Origin: Mugil cephalus
Taxonomy: Eukaryota; Chordata; Actinopteri; Mugiliformes; Mugilidae
Length of the DNA stretch: 64,000 bases
Reading direction: 5' to 3'
NCBI RefSeq assembly: GCF_022458985.1
Contig: NC_061773.1
Coordinates: forward strand, 2,176,001-2,240,000
Under the pieces are notes generated by a model. It was not told the origin of the DNA. It saw only the letters and a program-made list of their open reading frames with translations, and ran no database searches. This document shows, piece after piece, positions 1-10,604 of this stretch. Position 1 is the stretch's first letter, and the number at the start of each line of letters is the position of its first letter. Made by a program: the position numbers and the translations under genes.

Positions 1-87
1 AAAGTCTTTGAGCCTTTTCCACTGGAAGCTTTGGTCAACAAGCATGTCAGCGAGCTGCCGGAAGGTGTTGACCCCTCCCAGAAAGAG
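1..87 (+). CDS. vil1: Villin-family protein, penultimate coding exon (partial, cut by window edge)
   Basis: Frame 1 is open from base 1 and reads into the N-terminal half of a villin headpiece: a Phe-Pro-Leu motif, then [19 protein letters not shown]. The exon ends after a GAG codon and is followed by a GTGTGT donor at 88, phase 0. The headpiece is the C-terminal F-actin-binding module of villin-type bundling and severing proteins of microvilli. Everything upstream (the gelsolin repeats) lies outside the window. The GVDPS sequence favours villin-1 over advillin from my memory of the families, but advillin cannot be excluded by eye. Confidence 0.85.
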
Positions 88-429
88 GTGTGTATATCAG
101 TGTGTGTCTGAGCTAAGGAGGGGCAAAGCATAGTATGGCCTAATGCAGACACCCCTTTAGTGCAATTGTTCGCTAGAATAGTTAAATCTTTACATCAACA
201 TAATCATCCAAGAAATAAAGCTCAATCAAGGCAAAGTGAACCACTAAAAGAAAGCTTAAAGCTATTTTATAAAGAAAACAGCTGTGGCTATTTTATATTA
301 TTTTTTGTGCTACAGTGCACAATATACAGAAAATATTTATCCCCTTGGACAGTTCTCTCTTCCTGCATCATGGAGCATCATCAGCCCCACCCAATCCCCC
401 TATAGCTCCCCCTACCTGCTGAACCGGTT

Positions 430-1665
430 CAATACAACAGCATCCATTTAAGTATCACACCAGTGTAACCTCAATCCCATCTTCATCTATTACAACATTA
501 ACTGAGAATAAGCGCTCCATCCCAACAATTAGACTGAAATCTCTGAATCCGGCAATAAAGACTTTCAAACTCTTAATAATGCTCAGATCATCTGGGACTC
601 ATGTTCTAAGCCAAAAGTCCTACTACTGGGCCATATTGACATCTGTAATAAAAAACAACCAAACTGAACACTTATTGATTGATTCCAACGTTGATATATT
701 AGGCATATCTGAAAGATAGTTAACTTCTTCTTCACCAGCAGCTGCCATCAGTATCTTTGGATACAATGTGTTCAGGAGAGATAGGGGAATAGGACAAGGG
801 GTGATTTAATATTCACAAATAAACCAGATAGAGTCAGTAAAACGTTTAATTTTCTGCCTGGGCTCTCTGACTATAATTCACCACCAGGTGAATGGCATTC
901 TGATAAATGATTTGTATGTGTAGATGACAGAAACACAATGTTTAGTTTAAGGGAAATAACTGTTCCTGCGGTCCTAAAAATCATTTCATCTCTGAAAAGC
1001 TTGAAGCCTAGAGATGTCTTTGGTCTTGACAGTAACTTTATAAAACATCAGAGAGAGGTTTTCGCACACCCAATTACACACTTGACAAAATAGGGTAGAG
1101 TGCCACCAACCTGGAAGACTGCCAAGGTTACTCCAGTTCTAAAGACTGGTGACAAAACCCAACTAGACAATTTTACGGCTGATAAGTATTTTGCCAGTCA
1201 TTTAAAAAATGGCAGAATGGATTGCACTGCAGTTAAGAGATCTTCTCAATAATGGGCATAACCCACTCTATCCAATGCGGTTCAGATTCCGTAAACACCA
1301 CAATTTGTTATTTTTCATCAAAGGTTGTCTTGATCAGGGTGGTTATGTAGGAGCTGTTTTGTTGGACTTGAAAAGACCTTTTGACTCATAAAACCATAAC
1401 ATTCTCCTTTCAAAACTTTCAACTTTTCTGATGGCACACTCTGCTGGATGAGATCGTATCTGTCAAATAGAAAACAGACTGCAGATTGGAAACTCAATGT
1501 CACCAGCTGCTCAACTGGTGTACCCCAAGGTTTCATTCTCAGACCAATTCTATTCAGACTCTATGTAAATGACCTACCTAAAATTTGTTAATGTTATCTG
1601 CAACTTTATGCTGATGATACAGTACTATATGTCCATGCAAAAACAATACTACAGTACAAAATCTA
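430..1665 (+). mobile_element. Degenerate jockey/L2-type LINE remnant in the villin intron
   Basis: Broken reading frames on the plus strand resemble a non-LTR retrotransposon ORF2. An endonuclease-like stretch lies near 600-850 (a 'VDILGIS'-type segment around 690-712). Reverse-transcriptase segments follow from about 1120, including VGAVLLDLKRPFDS at about 1347-1388, a 'TGVPQG'-like block near 1515-1530 and a YADD catalytic motif at 1607-1618. Stop codons and frameshifts interrupt it throughout, and the 5' part is missing or heavily decayed, so it is inactive. It lies in the same orientation as the villin gene, wholly inside its intron of about 1.7 kb. Confidence 0.8.
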
Positions 1666-1669
1666 ATAC

Positions 1670-1670
<1 letters not shown>

Positions 1671-1752
<82 letters not shown>
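1671..1752. repeat. (GATA)n microsatellite
   Basis: About 20 uninterrupted AGAT/GATA units directly follow the LINE remnant and end 22 bp before the villin last-exon acceptor. The acceptor's pyrimidine tract is squeezed between this array and the exon. Length is likely to vary between individuals. Confidence 0.98.
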
Positions 1753-1753
<1 letters not shown>

Positions 1754-1774
1754 TTATTCGTTTATCCTTTTCAG

Positions 1775-1888
1775 AAACACCTTTCTGACTCTGACTTCAG
1801 TACTGTATTCGGGATGACCAAAGATGACTTTGTGAGCCTGCCGCAGTGGAAGCAACTGAACCTGAAAAAGAAAAACGGGTTGTTTTGA
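1775..1888 (+). CDS. vil1: Villin-family protein, last coding exon (headpiece C-terminal subdomain)
   Basis: A pyrimidine-rich tract ending in TCAG at 1771-1774 is followed by 37 codons and a TGA stop at 1886-1888. The translation starts [16 protein letters not shown] and ends [14 protein letters not shown]. It is the compact three-helix villin headpiece, with the conserved hydrophobic-core Phe residues, the Trp of the hydrophobic cap, the KKxxGLF ending and the basic actin-contact patch. It joins the exon ending at 87 in phase 0, giving KE-KHLSD, as expected for the family. The exon is intact, so the last visible part of this gene looks functional. A candidate ATTAAA polyadenylation signal lies at 2276-2281. 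Confidence 0.93.
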   Translation, partial: KHLSDSDFSTVFGMTKDDFVSLPQWKQLNLKKKNGLF

Positions 1889-2281
1889 TGTTGTTTCTGT
1901 CTGTGAGATAAGCTGTTAAAAACTGGATATGTCACCTACTTTTACTGAGTTTCCTCTTTTTTCCTCAGATATGTGTAATAATGTGTCTCTCCATGTGCTG
2001 TATTTAATGGGGATTTATTTACTTTGCTGTTGTTTTTTGTTTTTTTATTTGACCCATCCACTCATTCACATAGTAGTTTGTAAACTCATGGGCGGCCACC
2101 TGGGCAGCGCTCGGTGAGCAGTAGCTCTCTGCCTCAGCTCCCCTCACTGTAACATGTCTTCACCTATCGTCCTGTGCTTACATGTGCGGACCTCTGTAAG
2201 AGGCAAAGTATTTCAACTTATCATCTTGAATTTGAGGCATTTGTAGCCCTGATAGAAGTTAAATGACTTTATATGATTAAA

Positions 2282-4513
2282 GACCAACAGGCTGTTTAGA
2301 ATTAGGTCACATTAATTAGACACAGCAATAAGATAAATAAGTCAACTTTGAGCGTGAGGTGATATTTTCATTATTTTTGTTTTTTTGTTTCCTGAAGTAA
2401 CACTTCCCAAAATTTGATGTTCATTAAATAACATGTCTGCAGAAACTGATTTACTCACTGCTATTTGTTTTATTTTTAATATTAAAAACAGTTCTTCCAT
2501 AATGTAAAGGCAAGTCAAACAGAAGTAGCAAACAGGTATCAGCTTTGCCCACTTATTTTATTTTGATATAAATCAGTTTACAGGACCCACACAAAAAAGG
2601 CAATAATGTAACACAACAACTTATCAAAAGTCTCCCATGTACTGAACAACAAACAGTACCTGTGACATTTTTTTAAAATTAAATAGAATCATTACAGCAA
2701 ACCAAACTGTTCAAAAATAAAATTAATTGTTGAGGACAAGCGTTTATGATTCATTGATATGACCTGACCACAGAGCCACCGCACAGCACTAAGAATATCA
2801 GTAACCCGAGGGATGTAACATGTCACGTCCGAGTCAACATTAGCTTGTGGAAACTGGACTGATAAAAACTGGAAAGGCAAATGAGTCAATGCATTGACTT
2901 CAATATGCTGCAGTAAACCCACAGAATTATGATATGTAACCAAAATACACCAACGGCAAATCTTCAGCCTATTCTCAAGTTAACAAACACGTAACCTGTA
3001 ATCTAGTAATCTGCATTTGTCTTTAGAAAAAATATTCATCAGTATGGTGATGTATGCTTAAATATTTGCAGCTTGATGTGCTTAAAACTGCAATCACTTG
3101 TTAAATTTGCTAAAAACAGGATTGACCTCAGAAACTGCGGAATGAAAGAACAACTCACACTTTGGAAAACAAAATTAAAATTCCTCTAAAACCCTTATCT
3201 TAGATAAAATGATCATCTAATGCATGTGTGGAGGTTCAGCATACAAACCTACTGATAACTGATCAACTTGTGTGGAGATTGCAAATGAATATACATTCGT
3301 AGATGCTCATGCAAACTACTAATGAGTTGCCTCTACCGCCACAAAAACATCATAGTAAAAAAAAAATTATATAAAGATTGGACCGACATATAAAGTGTTT
3401 ACAGCAGTCAGAGGCATCTTAAGAGCCTGCCTTTAGCATGTCCTGCTAAAAAATGTGCAAATGTACAGTATTACCATGCAAACAGACAGACAGACAGTCT
3501 GCAGCAGGTCAGACTGACCATTTCTCGCTAAGTTTGGTTGTAAAGGGAATGTTGTTTCTAATGTAATCTGACAAATACATGCCACAATACAAGAGCTTTG
3601 AAAAGTGCAAATGCAGCCAAAATCAAGTTCCCTACAATTTTCTGAACAAAAAAGGAAACCTTGACTGTAACATCAGAAATGACTGTACATTATTAGACCG
3701 ATGAGGCAGTAAATATATGGCATTTTCCCTTAGGTGAAGAATCCCTCCATTTAACCTTATTAAAGCAGCTTTTTACTAGGGCAGCTTACAAAGAACATGA
3801 TGGAAACATGCTTATTTTTAAGTAAACAAGACTGTACTCATCCCATTTTGAACCCCACCCAAATACCAGCAGAGCTCACTGTACTGTGTATACAGATAAA
3901 TCCTGATTTGTGTCATGGCAGCTGATAGCGTACAAAAAAAACTTCCTTAAAAAATTACCAAAGAGATAAACAGGGAAAGCATTTTCCATGTTTATGCTTA
4001 TATTTAAAAAAGAACAGATTAAGACAGACTTAAAAGAAATGATTGGCAAATAACATAAAATAGTCATTAGTGGATTATATAGCTAGTAAACCCTCTGCAT
4101 CCTGAGTTCCTTTGTTGTGAATTTAAAACAGTAACTTACATTTCTAGTACAGTGCACTGAACTAGCAGCTAATCGTTTTCTCAATTAATCTATTCAGCAT
4201 TTAGTGATAAAATATCCTAAATCAACTGCCTTCAGAGATCTAGACCTCCAAGATATTTCACTGTCATGTACGACAAAGAAAAGCAATCCTCACGTTTGAA
4301 AAGTTGAAACAACCAACGGATTATTATCAAAACAGCTCCTGATTGTCCTTTGATTGGCTGGTGGACTAATCACTGCTGCACTACAACAAGTCTGATAACC
4401 GCTGGTTTTCTTACAGAGATACAGCAAACTGCAGAGAGCTCTTGAATTTCACCCAATTACTTATAGCTATCTTTGGCCCACTTTGGCCCAGTAGTAGAGA
4501 AATAAGATCCAAG
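2282..4513 (-). other. Probable 3' UTR of the LRRFIP-like gene plus the tail-to-tail gap with villin
   Basis: No coding potential was recognised here. On the minus strand it lies directly downstream of the LRRFIP-like stop codon. A minus-strand AATAAA (TTTATT on the plus strand) lies at 2557-2562 and is a candidate end, giving a 3' UTR of about 1.95 kb. The villin candidate signal at 2276-2281 is only about 280 bp away, so the two genes are convergent. A short tandem duplication of a 10-mer (CTTTGGCCCA twice) occurs near 4473-4492. Confidence 0.45.
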
Positions 4514-5017
4514 TTAAGACAAAATGCAGCCATCAGGGGTCTTGGGCTCTTCACCATCGATGTCCTGATGGTTGTTAGTCGGATTTTCCTCTTTATCCTC
4601 AGACAGCTCCAAAGCATCTTCGAGCTCTGGAGTCTCGGCAGATGCGTCCTCGTAGGCACTTACGCTGTCTGAGTCATTCCTGTCCGGAGACAGATCCCGT
4701 CCGTTTTCGCAAGGCCTCTGGAGAACCCCATCCTCAGAGAGGAGGTTGTCCAGTGCAAGAGAAGGCAGGTGGGTCGTTGTCCTATTGACCATCTTCCGCA
4801 GCTTTGTCAGGACACTTTCTCCGTCCTCCGTCCCTTCACCCTGCCCCCCTCCGTCCACCACTGCCTGTCCTCTACTGGTGCTGTCAGGTTCACACACTGA
4901 GGCCTCATTTTCTTCTCTGTGTGCAACTTCAATCAATTCCTTGGCATCACTTTTGATTTGGTGTTCCCGTGTTGATGCGTCATCTGTCGCTGGAGCAGCC
5001 AGTTCGTTATTTTGCTC
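4514..5017 (-). CDS. LRRFIP-like gene, last coding exon with CAAX end
   Basis: After a TTTTTTCTCTGCAG acceptor the exon encodes 167 residues and a stop. The sequence is acidic and rich in Ser, Asp and Glu, with predicted disorder, and finishes TPDGCILS. Cys-Ile-Leu-Ser fits the farnesyltransferase CAAX rule (Cys, two aliphatic residues, Ser at the end). There is no polybasic stretch just upstream, so a second membrane signal would have to come from elsewhere. Confidence 0.8.
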   Translation of the reverse strand, partial: EQNNELAAPATDDASTREHQIKSDAKELIEVAHREENEASVCEPDSTSRGQAVVDGGGQGEGTEDGESVLTKLRKMVNRTTTHLPSLALDNLLSEDGVLQRPCENGRDLSPDRNDSDSVSAYEDASAETPELEDALELSEDKEENPTNNHQDIDGEEPKTPDGCILS

Positions 5018-8000
5018 CTGCAGAGAAAAAACAAAGTGTTCATTAGTAAAGAAAATTATATTTCAGGCTCAAATAAAAATATAATTTAGAAGTTATTTCT
5101 ACCCATTCTGATTATTTGAGAAGTTTAAATTTACAGCTAGGTATTTTTAAGGATTTGTTTAAGTGGTATTTAACTGAATCTTTTTGTCAGTCCAAACTTA
5201 TATTCTGGTAGTCTGGACAAAATAATAATGACTAGCGGTCATCATAACGACCAGTTTATGACTCCTTTTGGGGAACTGAAAGTAAAATTACAGAATGTTC
5301 ACCCCTCTTCTCTGCTCAGCTGACTGAGGAAGTTTCCAGTTTAACCACAAGCTTTAAATATGTTCTTCTCTCCAGTCGTCAGCTGTCATTTCAGTTCTGC
5401 TCTCCTGTTAGTGGGCATTACAGTAATGTGTAACAGTGATAAGATAAGAAACAGAGAATAGTAATGCGTAACATGTAACAGTAGTAAGTAATAAATAGTA
5501 ATATGTAATAATATTAATTTGTAAAAAAAATGAAATAGTCAAAAGTAATCATTGTAATAAATAATTAAATAATAACTCATATTTATGGGTAATAGTACAT
5601 TATAGTAATAAATAAGTAATATAAATAAGTAATATTACTGGTTACTATGACACATGTGTGCACACATGTATGACAATTACTAATATGACAAAACATGAAA
5701 AACATATTATTATTACTATAACATTACTATATATATATATATTATGTCGAATATTACACTACTATTACAGTAACCTATCACTACTGGGTGTAGACAACAC
5801 TGAAAATGTCTGTATTTATTCTTCTGTATTACTATCAGCTTTTCACTCCACTTCAGCGTGGCTGTATAAATACATGTGACAGGACAAGAACTAGTTCTAT
5901 CAGACAAAACCTAAATGTGCAATCACCATTCAATAACCAGTGACCCCACTAATTGTTCCAAATAGTTTCATTAGGTTTTACATCTTTAAATATAGTCATG
6001 ATGTTATGTTGAAGTTGTTATATTACCATTTGTAATCTCTCCACCTCTTTCATGAGAGAGCAAACCATGTTCTCCAGTTTCTTCTTGGCCTGCCTCTCTT
6101 GTTCCAGCTCCTGCAAACGCACAGAGACACGGGCCTGATGATGAGTGCCTCAAAATCATTGCAGGAAAGATCAATAAACTTCTAAAATGTAGTTAAAGCT
6201 AAGTGCTGTTGTGGTGAGTGCTCCACCTACCAATCTAGCCTCTTTAGCTTCCCTCTGGGCTTCAGCCAGCAGCTCTTCAACCCCCTCCAGCGTGTCCTGC
6301 AGGACGTCCACCTGGAACAACAAAGCCTCTCGCTCGACCTCCAGCCCACGCAGCTCCTGCACCGCTTCGTCATAGCTGGCCTGCAGCTCCAGCTACATCA
6401 CAAACACAATTACAAATCAGTGTGGGCAACTTCCCAGGAAAGCATGCCATGTCAGTGGGAGAACAAGTGCTTAGCAAGTTCTCAGGGGGCAAGCATCTGT
6501 GGGAGGCCTCACAAGAAAACGTGACAATACCTCCAAATGTTAGGGAATGTTGTTGGTCCAGAAACCATGAACAAGACTTTTAATAGAAACACCTATTATT
6601 GATTTTATAACAACAATATAAGAGATAAGAGGAGAATACAGTCACCATTTCTGGTAGTCCCGTGAAGAGATCCTGCTCAGACTGCTGAAATGTAAAAAAA
6701 TAATAATTAACTGAGACTGAAACAAACTGGATCATGTTATTTTATAACTTGTCATATCACATTTATTTCGATTGCAGCCGTAGCCAAAACAGTGATTAGC
6801 AGTGCTGTGACGCCAATGGCTGATAAAACCACACAACATCAAACCTTCATTGCTGACATATTTCAGCAGGTTAAGAGATATAATCCTGGTTTTTCAGGAC
6901 AGAATGTCCTTGTAAGTCTTCTCCAGAGTTTAAAAACAGGGCTTTAAATACATACTTTCATATTACTTTTATTTTTTATCAGTAATAACCAAAGCAGAAA
7001 AAATACTATATTTACCATTATGTAATCCATTCACCTACATTACAATGAGGAAAACACAAGTGTATTAATGATAGCTGTTTAACTTTTAGCAGACATACAC
7101 CTTCTTGAACAGAATTTAATAAAGAAAAAGGGGTCTTTGAATGACGAGTTCATCTTTTAAAGTTTGCCATATAGGCAGAGTACACTGACACAGAGTTTCC
7201 CCACTCCACTTGCCAAAAGCAGACCTTGTTGAAAAGTTTGCAATGTTTGCAAACATCACCAAACGTTGATGTTAAGTTTTTGGTTTTCTTATTACTATTA
7301 TTATGAACACCACTCTTTTCATGTGTCAACGTGTCCAGAATGTCGATGAATAAATGAACCTTGAATATACATTGGCATGGAGCGAGCATATTTGTCCACA
7401 CCCATATTGATAAGAGAACTTAAAAAGTCTACAATATGTCCTTTTATGGTTAATTTAGACATATGATCAGTGACAAAAGGACACAAGTGCAAGCACAAAG
7501 ACACATCATCTATGTATATGTGTACGTACATATTTACTGGTTTAGGCTCTCTATTTTTACATGTATTATTACTATAAAATACTGACTTACATAATACAGC
7601 ATTAAGCATTAATGTTCCCTACTACTGGGTACACTTTGCACTTCTGGTTAGATGCTCAAGTGCATTTCGTTGTGTATGTGCCTGTTCTATATGCACTGGC
7701 AGTAAAGCTTAATCTTTTATCTTTTATCTAACTGGACACAAGTTAAAAGAGTTTAATGTTTAGCTGTACATTGTATTTTATAAATTTGTGATATACGTAA
7801 GAAACAAATCTGAGAAGTTACCTGTCAGACAAAGGCATTGCAGTAAAAAGCAGGACCAAAAAAGTATGTCTGTATTATCTAATCAGACTCGATTAGCTGG
7901 AGTCACTGGTACAGTGTGTCCAGATATCTGAATTCCCATCTTATCTGGCTCCTACCTGGCTGTCACTCCTCCTCTTCAGGGTGCCTGCTCGGCTGTCGCT

Positions 8001-8381
8001 TCGTGTCAGACGTCTGGATGATGACTCGGTCTGATCAGGAGAAAAAAAAAAGGAGGGGTTAACAGTCACAACAAAAATACAGGGAAGCTAACTGAGCTAA
8101 TAATGGGGAAGTGGACACCGTGAGTCTATTAAAAACAACAACATACTTAGCCGTTGTTATACAGTCAAAGACAGTTAATTAAAAAAGATTTTGAGTAGCT
8201 TTAGTAATGTTATATGGTTTAAAAGAACGTGAACGTCGAGGTTAGATTTAGCTCCTTCGTTAGACAGTAGGGACGCCGTGATTCTCCTCACCTCTTTAAT
8301 AATACTGCGGAGAGACTCGTCCTCGCTTAATCCCCGAGAAAAGCTCCGCTTCTTTGGCGAGCTACTGTCTACTGAATGCAT
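4514..8381 (-). CDS. LRRFIP-like coiled-coil protein with a C-terminal CAAX motif, six coding exons
   Basis: Six exons on the minus strand join in phase 0 with GT-AG borders: 8381-8292, 8030-7956, 6684-6646, 6392-6231, 6110-6027 and 5017-4514, giving 317 residues and a TAA/TGA-type stop at 4514-4516. Residues 1-68 are Ser/Arg-rich (SSSRRLTRSDSRAGTLKRR). Residues 69-150 form a heptad-rich coiled coil containing FQVDVLQDTLEGVEELLAEA. This aligns by eye without gaps to the 'YQVDTLKD' coiled coil of leucine-rich repeat flightless-interacting proteins (LRRFIP1/2). Residues 151-317 are acidic and low in complexity and end in CILS, a CAAX-type prenylation signal. LRRFIP proteins act as adaptors in Toll-like receptor, Wnt and flightless-I/actin signalling; function here is inferred from resemblance only. 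Another short coiled-coil family is possible. The start ATG is the first in a 30-codon open exon. Confidence 0.75.
5090..5765. repeat. AT-rich, degenerate TAGTAATA-type low-complexity DNA in an LRRFIP-like intron
   Basis: The intron between the last two coding exons contains, from about 5410 to 5760, many loosely repeated AGTAATA/TAATAAATA units and a short (TA)n run at 5729-5740. No coding signal was seen. Confidence 0.6.
6027..6110 (-). CDS. LRRFIP-like gene, coding exon 5 (coiled coil)
   Basis: Twenty-eight codons (ELEQERQAKKKLENMVCSLM...) continue the coiled coil. They lie between a GTGCGTTTGCAG acceptor and a GTAATA donor on the minus strand, phase 0 at both ends. Confidence 0.8.
6231..6392 (-). 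CDS. LRRFIP-like gene, coding exon 4 (coiled coil)
   Basis: Fifty-four codons between a minus-strand TTTGTGATGTAG acceptor and a GTAGGT donor. They encode a regular heptad pattern rich in Leu, Glu and Gln, including the family-like FQVDVLQDTLEGVEELLAEA. This is the exon that carries the LRRFIP resemblance. Confidence 0.82.
6646..6684 (-). CDS. LRRFIP-like gene, coding exon 3 (micro-exon)
   Basis: A 39-bp, 13-codon exon (QSEQDLFTGLPEM) lies between a minus-strand TTTTTTACATTTCAG acceptor and a GTGACT donor. It keeps the frame, so it could be skipped without breaking the protein. Its small size makes it the least certain exon of the six. Confidence 0.6.
7640..7735 (-). repeat. Dispersed fish repeat fragment (LINE/SINE 3'-tail type)
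   Basis: The segment around 'GCACTTCTGGTTAGATGC', followed by a CATTTCGTTGT block and then CAGTAAAGCTTAATC, matches the tail shared by many teleost retroelements. A diverged copy in the opposite orientation lies at 57285-57395 (TTCAACTTTATTGTGATTGC...). The two copies support each other as members of one family. Confidence 0.55.
7956..8030 (-). CDS. LRRFIP-like gene, coding exon 2
   Basis: Twenty-five codons (TESSSRRLTRSDSRAGTLKR...) lie between a minus-strand TCCTGATCAG acceptor preceded by a long T tract and a GTAGGA donor. The Ser/Arg pattern resembles the SSRRGS segment that precedes the coiled coil in LRRFIP proteins. Confidence 0.75.
8292..8381 (-). CDS. LRRFIP-like gene, coding exon 1
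   Basis: Thirty codons from the start ATG (MHSVDSSSPKKRSFSRGLSE...) end in Lys-Glu and are followed on the minus strand by a GTGAGG donor. The residues are basic and Ser-rich, then acidic. The ATG lies just downstream of a CpG-rich region, which supports it as the true start. Confidence 0.75.
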
Positions 8382-8399
8382 TTTTATGGTTTAGGTTGA

Positions 8400-8640
8400 G
8401 TTTTTAGTTTTATATAAGAGACACCTCCGAACTGTTGAGCTCAAGTGGTGTTTGGTGTTTGTTTCCTACGAAGCGGTTGTAGCAACGAACGACGCCCAGG
8501 CCCTGATCTACGGAAAGCCACGGGGACCAAAACCGCCTTAAACACCGCCTTCGTGCTCACTCCGCCCACTACCAACCCCTGAACCATAGATCAGGGCTCA
8601 CACACGAGACGACTACACAAGTCAATCCTGAACCACGGAG
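8400..8640 (-). promoter_or_regulatory. CpG-rich promoter region of the LRRFIP-like gene
   Basis: Sequence just upstream of the minus-strand start codon is notably rich in CpG compared with its surroundings. It includes a CCGCCC GC-box core near 8564-8569. A TATATAAAA string on the minus strand (8408-8416) lies only about 30 bp before the ATG, so it is probably not the working TATA element unless the leader is very short. Confidence 0.5.
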
Positions 8641-9160
8641 GCGTTAAATGGGATTTAGTTTGTTTTAAAGTTCAAATAAGCAACAAGGCACACGCTTTGT
8701 TTAATCAGTGACAAGGTTTGCCAAGCACCAAGGTGAGTGCGATGGGCTATAAGTACTTTCTGTAAACATGAAGTAGACATTAACAACCTGCGGCCCACCA
8801 GATGGTTCAGTCTAGTTTGCGGGATGCGTTTGCACAGCCAAAGATGTGCAAAGATTAACTGCAATCATTCACCAGGCAAACTGATAATGTTATTTGCCAC
8901 GGTCCTCTGAAGTTAAGCTAAAGCAACTAGCTACCTGCGGCTGGCTGCTGGTCTGGCCAAGGTTAGGTCATAAGGTCATAAACTCCACCCCATCCCTGTT
9001 AGTAGATAGGGCCCAACTAAAACACTAAAATAATGTAAAATACGCGTCAAGGAGGGTTTTTCGTTTTATTTGAAGCTATGACGTTAGACAGGATGTGACA
9101 TCATGGTGAGTGCTAGTTGCCAGCCAACCCTGAAGAAAGCCCTGCGATAACAAGTAAATA
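8641..9160. other. Intergenic DNA, nothing recognised
   Basis: No conserved reading frame, RNA gene or clear repeat was seen in this interval. Confidence 0.4.
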
Positions 9161-9162
9161 CA

Positions 9163-9330
9163 ATGTATGATCTCTGGTCCATCATGGACAATGTCCACCA
9201 AACTCTACATGACACCATAGTGGGACAGGGAAAGTCGCTCAGTGACAGGCTGCTCTTTCTGTCCTGCTCCATGGATAGGTTGAGGAAGACATTTGTCCCT
9301 CAGGACATACGACTCTACAACGCAGGCCCT
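9163..9330 (+). mobile_element. Possible LINE ORF2 C-terminal fragment
   Basis: The plus strand encodes a short peptide with the pattern 'DNVHQTLHDTIV...RLLFLSCSMDRLRKTFVP', followed by IRLYN. It resembles the 'C...ERHRRSFVP.AIRLYN' ending found in fish LINE-type reverse transcriptases. It stops without any further domain, so it is a fragment. The assignment is from memory of the motif and is tentative. Confidence 0.4.
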
Positions 9331-9489
9331 GTGAGTAACCAACAGTACTGTGAATATATATATTTCATTCTTTATTTAAGTCTCATAAAATCATTGAGAT
9401 TTCCCTCATTTGCAATGATGTTAAGGTACAACAACATAAAAATGCAAAATCAAACAAAAAAAATAAAAATGAAAACATTAGGAAACAGT

Positions 9490-10440
9490 ACTCAGTGTTC
9501 TGTGAGGCAGGTGCACACTGAGGCGAGGTGGTTTGAGAGCAGTATCTTAAAATGTAAAAGGAGTAATGAGAGTGTCAGTATGAGTATATTTTGGAGATGG
9601 TTCCATGCTGTTGGTGCACAAAAACTAAAAGCAGATTTTCGTAGTTCACAGTGAATCTGTGGGACTTGAAGTTCAAGATAGTCAATTAAGCGGGTTGAAT
9701 AAAACCCCACTGGGTCCAGTAAAAGAGAGCTGTAGGTTCTAAGCTGCAAGTTTTACAGTGTCAGCAGAACAATACAAAACAGTGTCATCTGCGTAAAGAT
9801 GTGGTACACCTTTTGATATTGATAATAATTCTGATTGGACATTTCCAGCTTTCACACACTGAGTTCTTCCCCATAGCTAATTCTGGAACCATCCACAGGC
9901 AGACGAATCGAACCCAATATTACACAGTTTCTGAATTAGCAGAGAATGATCAACTGTATCGAAAGCTTTTGACAAGTTAATAAAAACAACATTAAAATGT
10001 TTCTTTTTGTCCATAACGGTAACAAAATCATTCACAACCACTGTAACAGCAGATATTGTACTGTGCAGGGGTCTAAAACCAGATTGGTGAGGTCTCAGAA
10101 TGGAGTATCTTGAAAGAAATAATTTGAGTTGGTAATTCATCAGCGATTCTAGAATTTTTGCCAGACAAGAAAGTTTGGATATTGGTCTATAATCACTATA
10201 AATCACTATTTTCTCCTCCTTTGTACAAAGGAATTACATTAGTTGACTTCCAGATACTGGGAATTATACCAGTTGATAAAGACAGGTTAAATATGTGTGT
10301 TATTTGCTCCGTGATTAATGATACTGAGAGTTTTAAAAAGAATGGGTGAAGAGTATCTACACCACCACAATTGCAAGGAGGTTCTTTGAAAAATAGTTTA
10401 ATGCCTTTTCAGTGTCTGGGATTTCAGAGGTAAGAGGGAT
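9490..10440 (-). mobile_element. LINE remnant with reverse-transcriptase blocks, minus strand
   Basis: Read on the minus strand from 10440 to 9490: an RT N-terminal block with DYRPISKLSCLAKILE, a SGFRPLHST block, then the catalytic NLSKAFDTVDHSLL block. The YADD motif follows at 9795-9784, and then a C-terminal tail of the SAFSFCAPTAWNHLQ type at about 9600-9680. Only about 80 bp separate the RT palm block from YADD, where a full element has roughly twice that or more. An internal deletion is therefore present. The element is 5'-truncated and inactive. It belongs to the same broad class as the villin-intron LINE. Confidence 0.85.
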
Positions 10441-10604
10441 ATCACTCTTGTAAATGTGGTATAAATATTTTTGCTATTTTTATTTTTTTTTTTAATTTCT
10501 TTAACCGTAATTTTAGGTTTCATTTCTTTCAAGTGTGTATCTCTAATACAAGTAGTATACAAGTAGGACGTGTAGTTGGGTCATTGTCTTTATGTGGCTC
10601 CACT

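Noticed and set aside
1671..1752. CRISPR-like regular repeat
   Set aside because: The array is a 4-bp microsatellite with no spacers, in a vertebrate genome.
1..1888. Advillin as the identity of the headpiece gene
   Set aside because: GVDPS, FGMT and the [11 protein letters not shown] end look closer to villin-1, though advillin is not fully excluded.
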